From Entonaema liquescens (taxonomy: Eukaryota; Ascomycota; Sordariomycetes; Xylariales; Xylariaceae), in NCBI GenBank assembly GCA_902805475.1, contig CADCSX010000025.1, positions 1,550,001 through 1,614,000 on the forward strand: a DNA stretch of 64,000 bases, given 5' to 3'. The notes beneath the pieces are model-generated. The model searched no databases. It saw nothing but the letters and a program-made list of their open reading frames with translations, and was not told where the DNA came from. Positions 1 through 11,822 of the stretch are shown here, piece after piece (position 1 is the stretch's first letter; each line of letters opens with the position of its first letter). The position numbers and the translations under genes are program-made.

Positions 1-20
1 CGATGCCGTACGTTTAAGGC

Positions 21-78
21 TAGGTAGGTACGTAGGCAGGTAGACAGGTAGACAGGTAGACAGGTATTAGATAGGTAC
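21..78. repeat. short tandem repeat, GGTAGACA-type
   Basis: Consecutive copies of an AGGTAGAC unit are followed by TAGGTACC. This is a dense instance of the TAGGTA/TACCTA simple-sequence family found in the intergenic DNA of the whole window. Confidence 0.6.
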
Positions 79-794
79 CTTCTTAGGTGTTGAAGAAATC
101 GACTTGTAAACGGGGACAGGCCAGCTTTTTTCCCCTGCAACTCTCCACTGCAACTGTACTGCACTGCACTGCACCGTTCCGCAACTGCGCTGCAACGGTG
201 GATATTGTATTCGCGTATTGTACAATATAGCGGGTACCGAGGGACTTTCTTAAACGTGGCACAATAGCGTTGAACCGAGGTACCCGTAATCGCACCGACA
301 GGTACCCGGGAAAGTACCTAAAAAGAGGTGTGTTGAACTAAGACCGGACGAGACGATGGAACGGAATGGACGGGGACGGAATCAACGGCGAAAGTTGCTA
401 ATCACAAGTTCCGATAATGTACAGTAATGTATGTTCGGTATAAAATTTTTTTAGATGGTATAAGTTAAAACGGTCAAGATGAATCACCAGGTCCAGCGTG
501 GTATTATTATCCCTCTTCGTCTTTTTTTTCGCTCTCCGTCCGTCACCTATCGTTCTCGCCGAATGTCTCGCGGAGGCCACCAAGGGATATGGAATCAGGA
601 ACCGGATTACACTACGTCGGGGACGCCCAGCAAAAACTCGCGGGGGTCAAAGTACACGGATTATGCAAGTTGGTTGGAAATCTTAGGTAATACCAGTCCT
701 CGATGTAGGTCCTACGTATTATACGTATTACCCTGCGTAGTAGAATGTAGGTAATACCTATATGGTGTGCAGGATGGTGTATGGCGTATCTCGT

Positions 795-837
795 ATGTAG
801 GTATGTAAGTAAGTAAGTAAGTATGTATGTAGGTACC
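795..837. repeat. GTAA/GTAT microsatellite with TAGGTA ends
   Basis: About eleven tetranucleotide steps alternating GTAG, GTAA and GTAT end in AGGTACC. It is non-coding simple sequence. Confidence 0.6.
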
Positions 838-3800
838 ACGTATGTAGGTCCAGTATCGTATTATACGACAATCCGTAAAGTAAGATAGGTTGGGATAGAT
901 AATCTCTCACGGGATGTCCAGCGTCCGACCGAGACGAATAGAATGAAGAGCGGGATAATTTTTCTAGCCAGTTACGTATAGGTAGTCATGCGAGATGGTC
1001 TCGGCCAAAGTCAGTGGGGGCAAACTCGCGAAGGGGAAAGGCGTGTATAAGTCGACGCGTAGCGTATTAATAAATTAGAGAAGCCGGATAATGGAGTAAT
1101 GGAAGAGAAAGAAATTGAATAATGATGGCAATAACAATGACGGATGAGAAATACATGTAAGTAAGTAATACTAAGGTAGTTTAAAAGAATTATTACAATG
1201 CAACTGTAAACGTGAACCGGCCAATGCGGTGACGGGTGACGAGTGACGAGTAATCAAGGCAAAAGCTATAAGTCAAGGTATAAAGCTGAGAACTGACTTA
1301 TTAGAAAAAATCGCGCTCCCAAGAGTGACGACAATGCAACTTGTGAAAACGCTCTGGACAATTCGTAACTGGGTAAAAGGTAACACGGGGCTTGGGTATT
1401 GAAGCTGAAGTGGTCTGTTTGCCAATTTGCTCAAGACGATCCAGTGTGTGGCAGATGCGATGCTATCCTACTAGTTCTGCTGGCCCTGCTAGCCCTGCTG
1501 GTTCGTAACTAGGGAGTTGCGTTTGCGATCGCCAGCTTGGCTCTTCGTGAACCAATAGCCCAGGGCTAGACCTCTCCCTACCTTTGTGTAAGTCGAGATG
1601 TTGGGTTACTCGGAAGGTGGCAATAAACACGGCGATGGTGGATCTCAGCAGAAACGGATCAGAAGCTAGATGCTTATTTTTTAAATGCGATCTTTTTTTT
1701 TTTCTATCTGGGGTGCGGAATAATATGTTGGTTGACTTAAACTTTGGCGGGATACCGAGTATTCGGTTTGGGAGGTATTTTTTGCTTCTTCCTCTTTTCT
1801 TTTTTTCCTTTTTTTTTTTTTGGACACTAAAAGGCTACGGAAAGAATGTCAACATTGCACGATATCTCCTCCATCAAGGTCTATGTAACTACGTTAAGTA
1901 TGTAAGGTATTATGCAAGTCTCTGTATGGAGAGTCTTGGTATCACCCGGTCTCGAAACCAGCGGTGAAGGTTGATATACCTATCTCCTGCAGTCGTTCCT
2001 TGCCTCTAGCTCCCCATGTTGTTATGTATATATCCATTATGGTGGTCAAGTTCACAGTAGTAATGTAAATATCATATTGAGGGGAAAAGGATGAGCAGTC
2101 TTTGACTGAGCGAGGCTTCAGCTATCAGCATACCAAGAAAAGCAAAAGGGGTTTCTAGAAGGAATGCAATTTAGGAATAAGAGTCATTATCATCGCGAAG
2201 AAGCAGGCTATAATGAACAGCTAACCCGTTTTAACACAGGGGAAAAAAACACAGCCGCACCAATGACTCCGTCTATGCTATTTGCACAAGGCCCTTTGCG
2301 TACCTAAGGTATAGGATCAATTGGAAGTTTCATATCCATCTTAACAGAACACGGGGTGATTTGTTGACTAATAGTATATATCGCGCTCGCATTAATACAA
2401 GACGAACTCCCGAGCATTGAATAGAGATTGCGCACCGCAGTCTACCGCAATGACTCCCTACACAATATCTCTAGATTCATACGTTCCTTATTCAGCAACA
2501 ATGCCTCTACGTGGAGCGTCGGTCTCTGTTCGACTAGGTGATGAGACTAATCTAAGGCCATAAGTCCGGTAGTAGGTTGGACTATTAGTAGGGAAGTTGA
2601 ACCAGTCATGTTGATAGTCGTAATATGATCGTCTATTCCTGGGTTCATCCGAACGATGTCCGCTCTTGCAGGTCTGCGCTCGTTGCGAATTGGGCCACGA
2701 TGATAACTTCCTCTCATCTGACTTATAGTTTCAATGTAAGTAGTATCTATCGCTTCATCACCCAAGGCAACCGATCTGTGGCATTCTCAAAGATCCCAGA
2801 ACGATTAAGGCGTAAGGATGATAGCGACTTGGCTATTATCGTATGGCCGTGACAGATACAATACCTTTCCCCTTTAGTCCTCGTCCTGCAGCCAGGTGAT
2901 ACTTGGACAAGTACATATGTCCTCTATAGATCCCCAAACTTGGAAGCCCTCATTGGTAATTCGTAGCAATTCGCGCCTATTGGATTAATCTAGCCTATGT
3001 GCTCCAAGTCTAAACTGTTGATAGGCGCAGGAGACTCAATGGGGTCCCGCGGCCACCGACCAGTAAATTCAGTCCACAGTACCATGCCAATGCTTTTCGG
3101 TTGCATTGACTATCAAGGTCCAGCTGCAAAGTTGCCTGTCACACTCGCATCTAAAGAGAATAGGTTGGCTGCTTATGTGGTCCCTCTACGGAATCGGGAA
3201 CCAATCGACTCTCAACATAGAAGCAGGTACAGTTGGAGTGCCGCATGGGCATGGGGGGAATGGGTCGGCGTGGTTGAACACGGTAGAGAAGGTGGTGTGC
3301 GGCTGCTATGGTGAGGAGGCGTGATCACGATCTATAAGCAGCTTACGGCTTGCAGCGCTCTCATTCACGAGCCTGCATGGAAGCATGTTGCACGAGGCTT
3401 CAGCATCTGGCCACGAATTATCAGAGATGGTGTGGTAAGATGAGGTAGCTGCGTAGTCTGAAGGTCAGACGGGAAGGATTGGCTTAGAGAAGGGAGGGTG
3501 AAGCAGCTAATAAGAGATCTGAACTGGGACCTCGCTCTAAACCAATGGCCCGTCGCTGGGTGGGTACAAATCGATGCTATGCAACAAGCCCACGCTTCGG
3601 CCAGAGCGTTAGACTGGCTCGTTCAGTGGACGATGTGGACCAAGTTTAAAACCTACCGGAGAGGGTAACTACTTGAAGCTATGGATAGACGGTCTGTATC
3701 GTTTTATATGAATAAATACGGTCGGGCAAGCTTAGATGCTCGTGGGTCTACGGGCTGATTCTCCGTTCTCGTGCTTTTCTTCAGTTTTCAGGGGAGACAT

Positions 3801-6800
3801 ATTAGGCTAGCCCTTCTGCTGGGTTCTACTCGACTGGTTCTTCCAGAACTCCACCAAGAAGCACGTTGAGCCAGTCTCGGCGGTCAACGTGTGAGAGCTC
3901 AGGGATGACCGATGATGCAGCTCCTAGCGAATCTAGTAGCGAATCGAGTTGTTCGCTTGTTAAACTAGGGGACCTATGTCAGGTCTTCTGGGCCGCCTCC
4001 CTTTTAACCAAGATAGCTCACCGTGGGGATTAGGTTAAAAAGGCCGACAGGACTCGATGGAAGAGACAATTATCTATCTGGATGTTTTTTCCCTTTTTTT
4101 TTTTTTTTTTTTAAAAGGGCTTCTAACAAGTTATTGCTTTTGCTGCTAGTGAATATTTCCGATCTGTTTCATGTCGGGATGATGTGCGTGATTATCCTTG
4201 CTGTCTCCACGATCGTCCTTCTCGCTACCTACGTATGAGGCGGGGGCGGGGTTGATGATGAGTTCATCGTCAGATCGTCAAACCATATGCACGAATGAGC
4301 GATAGATAAGCTCGTTTTCTTGTCCCTATATGAGGGAAATGACCGACAATTAGCACGAGATCGCCCCCAAAGCTTTGGGAGCTAATGAAGCTTCAAGAAA
4401 ACACCACCCCTGATGAGCAAGCTTGTGGTCGTCATCTACGGCACCGCCCGCTTAACTGTATGGATGATCCTGGAAGATCTCTCAACGTGACAAGAAACTG
4501 GCGGGTATGTTAGCTAGTGCGAGACCAGCTCTTCGGGAGGTGTGCCTGTCGATTTCCCGCTCATCCTGCAACACGACGCATGATAACTATCACTCCCGGT
4601 CGGTGAGGGATACCTAATATGTGCCGGCTATCGCACACCTATTACCAGTAGGTGAAGCTTCAATATTGGAGCTCTCCGATCTTCGATATGCAGTGCTTCC
4701 TACTTGTTCCTTCACCCAGTCTCCTCTACAGATAATAGCATTACGCATTGTAATAGGTAGATTAGGTAGGTCATTGCTCCATCCGTCTTCACTAGTATTT
4801 GCGGATGCATCTGTTTGCGAGCCATTCAGAGCTCTTGGTTGAGTCCGGTCACTCGCCTTGGGCAACGGGCCCGCTAATAAAGAAGCAGGGGCTCAGGGGA
4901 TATCAACTCTCCTATCTACTATATCTATCTACCCAACTAGGTGCCTAGTGTATTTGCTTCACTGAATTGAGCATTTCGTTACATTGTCCGTTCGGAGATA
5001 TTGGATAGCTGCAGATGCAAGCCCCCTTTACCCCCCACCCTCAATATCATGATAGGTAGAAATTCATCATGCACCACAAGGTAGAATTATCATTGGCTGT
5101 TATTATCACACAATGAAGCGCCCTATCCTACCAAAAAGCTCTGAAGGAAAGATGCTAATAGCAATCTAGTCACGCACATCTTTATACGAGGAATTGACGA
5201 GGAATGTCAAGCTCCTTAATAAGACCAGCTCTGAGCAACTAATATTTAGTCTAGTACACAGCTGACCCAAGACTTCTAATATCAGAATTACTCTCATTTC
5301 TCTTTCTCCTGAAGCAACTTACGTGATCTTCCCCCGCGTTTGAGTACCTCGCTTCTCGTAATCAAGGGCCTCGTTGACCCTGGCTTCATCAGGGTCCTTT
5401 ATGCCCCCGTACGAATCCTGCATACACATACCCATGGTTAGCAGCCGCTACTGCATCAAAAGCAATAAGGAGCCTAGATAGCGTAGCTACTCCATATTTA
5501 CTTGCGAAATAAGCTACAAGAGAGCACGCAGGTGGATTCATACTCAATTACCCAGTCAACGATTGGACCACCCGCCATCTTGTAGTCCAAGTGTGACACT
5601 GATTGTCGCGGCCTTATTGGAAGCAGGACCTACCTACATACCCGGCTATCGGACGTGGGATAGAAGACGCGGAATTTCTACGATCTTCCCTCTCCTTGAA
5701 CTGTGGTAGTACATATTATAAAATGCAATCAATGCAAGCAAACACCGATTGGAGCAAGAGTCTATTGCTAGCACAGGTTAATACATCTCTGACTAGAAAA
5801 ACCGAGGATTGTATAATGTGGTTGGATAGGATGGCCTTCCGCCACCCCGTAAGCTATTCACTGCCCGTCTTAGGCTGCATAGTTTGTAAATTTCCAGGGT
5901 TATGGTCTGTTATTCCGAACGAGTAGCCATTTTGAGTGAATGATGGGCACGACTGACCTCAGCTTTACTTAGCATTCAGCTACTTAACGCAAGCGGTGAT
6001 TATTCCTTCAAGAATACCCCCCCTTTTAGACTAAGCAACGTAAATAGACATGGCTGATCGGAGCTGGATGGCATAAGGTAAATACAGCCGTAGAGAATTT
6101 GAGTTGAGGTAGCTCGATCTCGGCATCTGTCGGCCTGTAACACTTATAGGGCCTTAGGCTGAGAAGGTCTTGCGCATGTGTGTCTGAGGGCCACGAGATT
6201 AGAAACGTTTAGAAGCGTAGATCCGAGACATACTGACTACCGGCATGGTGGCGTTAATTTCTTTTTTCGCGCATGACACGCACAAAATCCAAGGCAAATA
6301 GAACTTTAGGACACGACGGCGAATACTGGCGCTGAACCACGGGAGGCCTCTTGTCGTAATTGTGTATATATGTGTGGCCATTCTCAATACTGCCGTTTAT
6401 ATCATTTGTCACAATGGTCTGCGCACTCGCGGCAAGTAAAAGCGCAAGCAAAGAAAACCCGCAATATTGCACGAGTAGAAACGAGCTGCCCAAATGGTCG
6501 ATTTGTGACGAATATGATCTCTCGTAGCAGAAGACAACGAAACTGGTGCCGTTCGAAAGTCTAAGCCATCTCTGCCTACTACCTATACGTAGTTTATGAG
6601 GCGTCATATAGCATAGCCTCGCTGCGCGTTTACGAGAGCGACCACGCCCGGACTGTCGGGGTGGCCACATGCTCAGGAATCATCATCCCAGACAGGGAGA
6701 CTGATATCAATCACGATTGGCTTATGCAACTTTCTTTGCCCGGAATGCGGGTAGCTAGCTTGTTGGAGGGCGCAGTTTACGATGCATGTCTCCTTGCGCC

Positions 6801-6812
6801 CGAGACGCCCGG

Positions 6813-7805
6813 TCAGTGCTGGTCCATTACTCCGTGCGGACGCCGGGTTCCCGCCAAGACCACGGGTCCCGATGCCGGGTTTTGCTCCTTCTGTTGGTAT
6901 GGCTTCCGTATTCTCTTCGATTGCTGTAGCGTCCTTTTTGCAGATTCGTCGGTCTTATGCGCTGTTAGGGGTGACAACGGAACCTTGCTGCCATCATTAT
7001 CTAAGGGCATTCCGCCCTTGGTAGTGAGATCGACTAGGCAGTTCTTCTCGTTTCCAACGCCAGGATCATCCCACTGATAAGTATTCTCCAACTCTTTGAA
7101 CTGCACAAACTTGTTAGACAGGTCCCAACGAACACGTTCCACACCCCGGGCTTCGTGGACATGCCCGCAGAGCGCAACACGTGGGCGTACCCGCCATAGC
7201 GCTTGTCTGAGACTCTCGCAACCTAACGCTTCTCTATGACGAGACTCGTCCCTATGCGTACGCGCCGGCCCGTGAGTAATGAGTATGTCAGTGTCGAGCG
7301 GGATATCACTCCATATATTCTTAGTGAGTGCGGGATCCCTTCGCGAATATTGGAAGGCCCACATCCCACAGGAAGGAACATAGGGAGAACCAAATACATT
7401 GAAGGTGGTCCGTGGCCCAGATGGAGAAGTGAGCTTGACAGTGCAACTCGAATGCTCGAGGTAGATGAGCGACTTTGATTGTACCAGTAGGTTTTTACAG
7501 TCAATAGGATTCTGGGGGCTGTTGTTATGAATATAGCTTCCATACTGCTCGAAGAAATCGGTATCGAGCGTAACGTCATGATTCCCAGCAATGATCAATT
7601 TACACTCAAAGTCGGCTTTCTCAAGCCATTCCACCTGTTTCGAAAGCTCACCGAGACTGCCCTGGTTCGTCAGGTCTCCGCAATGGATAAGCACGTCGCC
7701 CTTTGGGAGTTTCACTGTGCAGTTATGAGTGTCTGATATACAGACAAAGCGCGTCCGTCGAGTCCGCTGTGGGACCTTGGGAGGGGTCACTGATGAATCG
7801 TCCAT
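6813..7805 (-). CDS. calcineurin-like metallophosphoesterase
   Basis: A single-exon protein of 330 residues with the full metal-binding signature of calcineurin-like phosphoesterases. It shows D25-x-H27 (SDTH), G43-D44 (CGD), G74-N75-H76-D77, then THGP near residue 180 and CGHVH near residue 213. The arrangement matches the small fungal/animal MPPED-type (UPF0046-like) enzymes, probable cytosolic phosphodiesterases or phosphatases using a two-metal centre. No signal peptide or membrane segment is seen. The ATG at 7805 is the only sensible start. The C-terminal 60 residues are polar, probably disordered and not part of the catalytic fold. Its physiological substrate cannot be told from sequence. 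It stands alone, transcribed away from the CaaX gene at 10171. Confidence 0.88.
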   Translation of the reverse strand: MDDSSVTPPKVPQRTRRTRFVCISDTHNCTVKLPKGDVLIHCGDLTNQGSLGELSKQVEWLEKADFECKLIIAGNHDVTLDTDFFEQYGSYIHNNSPQNPIDCKNLLVQSKSLIYLEHSSCTVKLTSPSGPRTTFNVFGSPYVPSCGMWAFQYSRRDPALTKNIWSDIPLDTDILITHGPARTHRDESRHREALGCESLRQALWRVRPRVALCGHVHEARGVERVRWDLSNKFVQFKELENTYQWDDPGVGNEKNCLVDLTTKGGMPLDNDGSKVPLSPLTAHKTDESAKRTLQQSKRIRKPYQQKEQNPASGPVVLAGTRRPHGVMDQH

Positions 7806-8041
7806 GCTGTCGGAGATTCAAGGAATAGTGCTTTTTGTGCCGCCGGGCTTCGCCGAATCTTATATAGATTGATGAAGGGATTTATCTACCTATATGTAAA
7901 CTAGTTTAAGTCATGATGGCTGCCTTGGGTATTTGCATAAGACATCCATGAATACGCCAGTATTTAACACAGGCGTATCACGGAACTAATAGGCGGTTTA
8001 CCAACATTAAAGAACGAATATGCCTTTCGATTAGGAAAGTC

Positions 8042-8075
8042 GGGGGGGGGGAGGAAAGGAAAGGAAAGGAAAGGG
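8042..8075. repeat. poly-G followed by GGAAA pentamer repeat
   Basis: A run of nine to ten G is followed by about four GGAAA units. Non-coding microsatellite. Confidence 0.7.
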
Positions 8076-9360
8076 ACCAAGACGATAAAATGATTAGTTA
8101 ACTGGAACGGTAATGATCCTCTCTCATCGAGAGATAGCTATGATCGAATATGCACTAAAGGGAGTCGATGTCTGTTAGGTAATTATGGTGTTTTCTATTT
8201 AAAGTTGATGATGTGAGAATGCGTTTTGTAGAATGTAAAATGTAGAGTGTAGAACATGTGGATTTCTTTGGTGGATTATGGATTACATGTACTTAGAGCT
8301 TGGGCCCCGTATAAAAAGTATGCATATACCTTTTGAAGACAGGGCCTGGGTTGCATTGAAAGTATTCTAGAATACAGTCTTTTTGGCTAGCTTCAAACTG
8401 TATAAATAGCAGGAGAGATAAAGGCTATGCACAGTGTTAGTATGCCAATATGTCACTTGTGAACCCCGCGCGGACGGTAGCATAATACCAATGAAGCGGC
8501 TAAGGTCCAACCGAACCTTGTTAGGTCGAGGCTTGGCATGGTACTCCAATGTTGCATTCCACAGTGCCATTTATTAAATTCAGGGGCAGTCCGAGCTCAG
8601 GGTGTTCACCTTCTTTTTATTTCGTGCATAATATCTGGATATCCAGAAGTAAATTCTTCAAATGTTACCTATTAACCTTATTAAAATACGAAAGAGATGG
8701 GACCGAATTTTGAACTTCGTTTCTGCATATTGCGTTGTGTTGTGCATAAGCATGTAGAAAACTAATCCTATATATGTCTATGTGCGTAAAGTCTTGGAAA
8801 TACGCATTGCATCGTATCGAGAAGTCAGATCTTCTTCCCTTGGGTATTTCGTACATGTAAGGAACATACGAGCGTACTTACATACCTACAACCTTTTGCA
8901 TGCGGTCACCGGGGCCGGACCTGCCGCCCTTAAGCTACCTTAACTACCTACCTAGGTAGTAGCCTGTACTTTATGTATTGTACTAAAATTACCCTTAGGT
9001 ACATGTAAGGTTGCTTAGTATCTGGGTAGGTAGGTATCTCGTAGAGAAGAAGCTCGAGAAGCACATTTATCAATGACCGAACACAAAACGTCACATGCGA
9101 TAATACAGTACGCGTACTCCCTAAAAAGTCCCCGGTTATGTACCTAAATGAGAACTTTATGCGTGCAAGTTTGCCGTATGCCGTATTCAGCAAGGCCAAC
9201 CAACCACCGACCATAACCAGAAGTGGGAACAAATTCAAGGTTTAATGCTAATGAATTTCTCAAATGAGAGGAAATCAACCAATCCCTTTCCGCATGCATC
9301 TCATCGTTTTTTTCCAATCGTCAATCCCCGACTCCCAGCCCTGGACCACATTATTTGCTT

Positions 9361-9392
9361 CTGCAAGTCTGCAAGTCTGCAAGTCCGCAACT
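9361..9392. repeat. CTGCAAGT tandem repeat
   Basis: Three to four near-identical copies of an 8-9 base CTGCAAGT unit occur in tandem, non-coding, about 780 bases before the CaaX-protein start. Confidence 0.6.
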
Positions 9393-10170
9393 CTGCCACG
9401 CCACGGCCACGACGGCTCCTTTAACACCTCCAATCTAATCCCAGCCACTGGCGTTCCGCCCTTTTTTCTCGTCATCGTCGCCATCAACCTGCCTATCTCC
9501 CTTAGGAGTCTGCATTCTCATGAAAGCAATTACCCTATTGGATCAAGACTAGGGCGCGTGAAAGCTGCTATTAGGGATCGAGTGTGCGTGTGCGTGTAGT
9601 GGTTGAGATTCGAGTGTTGGGTAAACCATCAAGTTAGTTGCCTCACGGCTTGATAGGGTTAACGACAAGAAGAAGAAGAAAAAACGGACGAATTGCGCAT
9701 TTTTGTTCGGGTCACCCGGTCCTTTGTGGAAGGACTTTCAGGAGCTTGGCTAGGAATACAACGAATTTAATAGGCATTGGAGCTAACTCTCTGATTCAAC
9801 CTCGTCCTCGTGGTCAACTCCTCTCTCGTCACTCTTTTAAAAGCTACTATTCTTCGCGATCCTCGTCAGATCCAAAAGTTTGACAGCCGCTGGCGACTGC
9901 TGTCTTAACGCGTCTACGACGATTAAGCCCCTTCTATTACCGATTTTCTCGTCACCATCATCGCCAAGATCACAATCGCATTCGCGCCTTTTCTAATTTT
10001 TTTTTTCCTATCGCTACGACGTAGCCCCGAATAGAATATTATATCGTTAATCTACTCTCGGCTCTTCGGTTTCTTATAGTCATTACACCTTGTCATACTG
10101 GATTTGACCGGCAGCGCCTCAAGTTCCACGAGTTCGCCGTTACCCTGGCTGTCCCAAATTTGTATTTGAA

Positions 10171-11822
10171 ATGGCGGCTATGTCAGCGGTCTCAGGCACT
10201 ACTACTCTCACTCCTCCAACCAGTTCGCACGCAAATCACTCTGGATGGAATCACGCATCTTCCGGTTATCATGATGTAAGTATTTGTATTCCTAGTCGAG
10301 TGCCGGGATTCTACCGTGTTTGCAGATACCTGATTTGTTCCTGCTTATCCAACCTTAACTAACATGACATTTCTTGTGAAGAGTTCTACGTCGCGTAAGC
10401 TATCTACAGATAGGCATGAGCTCAACGGTTCTTTGAAAGGGTCTTCGCATATTGGGAATGGGGATGCCAGCTACGATCCCTATGGAACAGATGATTACTT
10501 GACCAATAAAGGTTAGTTAGGCCTCCGTCTGGAGATTTCTTCACAAGATATGAGCTACTAGGGACAATTTAATTGACAGAGAATATATCTATATAGGTCA
10601 TACCGCATCGATATCTGACCACAAGCGACCGAACGCCGATGTTTCGCCCTCAGAACCTGACGATGATGAACACTCGAAATGGATTCATAGGGACAAGCTG
10701 GCTAGGATAGAGAACCAAGAGCTTCAAGCCGCCGGGATTATCTTGCCCAAGCCAAGGGCTCACAGCAGACCAAGGCGTGACCGTAGCCCGGATAAAGTAA
10801 ACGGGCGTCGGCGGGGTACTGATGCATCAGAGCGCCCAGCCGCGAGATCTCGAAAAAATTCGGAATTAAGCCTAGAAAAACCTAATGATATCGAGGTCCC
10901 AAGTTGGGACTTGCGACTCCCCGAGGAGATAGCGGAGGATCCTGGCGAGTATTGGGTGACCAGCGATAACGGCAAGTCGCGTATTCCAGTAGCCAAGACA
11001 AGTCCAGCGCCAATTCCTGTCGACTACCTCGAACGAGATGCGCCAGCAGCGCGCAAACCAAGCTCTCCGATGCTAGACGAAGACCCTTCAATCTCATTAC
11101 CGAAGTCACGGTCACGTAGCGGTAGTGCTAATGCTCTAGGTGATATCCCAAAGGTCCGGCCTACGAAGCGTACCGCAACGGAAGGATCACCTAAGAAAGC
11201 AACGCCTAGTGGAACTAAAAAAGGTTCTGCAGCGACTAAGACAACATCACAAGGCCGACCTAAGACCCGGTCGGGTCCGGCTCCTCGTAGTGGTTCTACT
11301 ACACGACCAACGACCCGATCCGGCGAATTATCACCATCCATAACCAAATCTGCGCCAGAGGGCGATCCACCGTGGATGATTTCAGCATATAAACCTGATC
11401 CCCGCTTACCTCCAGACCAGCAACTCCTCCCTACTGTTGCAAAGAGGTTACAGCAGGAGAAATGGGAGCAGGAAGGCAAATTCGGGAATATATATGATAA
11501 AGAATTCCGCCCTCTTAATGATGAGGGCTTCTTGAAACCCCCCGAAGTTGACAGGCCGAAGGAGACGGAGGAGAAACAACAGGACGAATGGCCATTGAGA
11601 CCTGGCGCTAAGAGTCCGAACACGAGCAGGCCTGGTACAAGCTCTTATTCAACGATGCCCAAGATTCAAGGTACACCTGCTGTTAGCCCGCTTGCTAGCC
11701 CGCGTTCGGTGCAACAACCGCCAGTCCAGGCTACTCAGAATCCCAGAGTACCAACGGAGGTAGAAGAACCCGAAGAAGAGAAGCCAAACAAGTCCGGGTG
11801 CGGTTGCTGCGTTGTCATGTAA
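10171..11822 (+). CDS. disordered protein with C-terminal CaaX prenylation motif
   Basis: Three exons: 10171-10275, 10382-10511, 10597-11822. The introns are GTAAG..AAG with a CTAAC branch point, and GTTAGT..TAG. The joined frame is 486 residues. The protein is rich in Ser, Pro, Lys, Arg and Thr, with no folded domain I recognise and no membrane segment. Its last residues are G-C-G-C-C-V-V-M, a textbook CaaX box (Cys-Val-Val-Met; Met favours farnesyltransferase) preceded by two more Cys that could be palmitoylated. I infer a peripheral protein tethered to plasma or endomembranes by lipid, probably a scaffold or signalling adaptor. The terminal tetrapeptide fits the ORF end exactly, which supports both the frame and the stop. 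No better-known family was recognised. Confidence 0.8.

Larger units (their letters stand above)
1..6812. other. gene-poor block, no supportable gene
   Basis: No frame here has the length, codon pattern or recognisable motifs of a fungal gene. The longest frames (around 1584-1967, 5603-5926 and 6254-6670) run through poly-T tracts or lack domains and splice logic. The first kilobase is rich in GGTA/TAGG-type simple sequence. Poly-T runs lie near 1690-1700, 1800-1820 and 4087-4112. It may be old, diverged repeat-derived DNA, but no transposase, reverse transcriptase, terminal repeat or long direct repeat was recognised. Confidence 0.5.
7806..10170. other. intergenic, two divergent upstream regions
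   Basis: This lies between the metallophosphoesterase (-) and the CaaX-protein gene (+). It holds GGAAA and CTGCAAGT tandem tracts and TAGGTA-type motifs at 8938-9035. The last ~600 bases before 10171 are pyrimidine-rich, as in a fungal promoter or long 5' UTR. Frames such as 9264-9599 have no recognisable content. Confidence 0.4.

Noticed and set aside
6254..6670. 138-codon minus-strand frame with a hydrophobic stretch (FLLVQYCGFSLLALLLAASA)
   Set aside because: The stretch resembles a signal peptide but no Met precedes it closely, and no domain or splice pattern follows.
11024..11623. 199-codon minus-strand frame inside the CaaX gene
   Set aside because: It overlaps the well-supported coding exon; composition is the mirror of the plus-strand Ser/Pro/Lys-rich frame.
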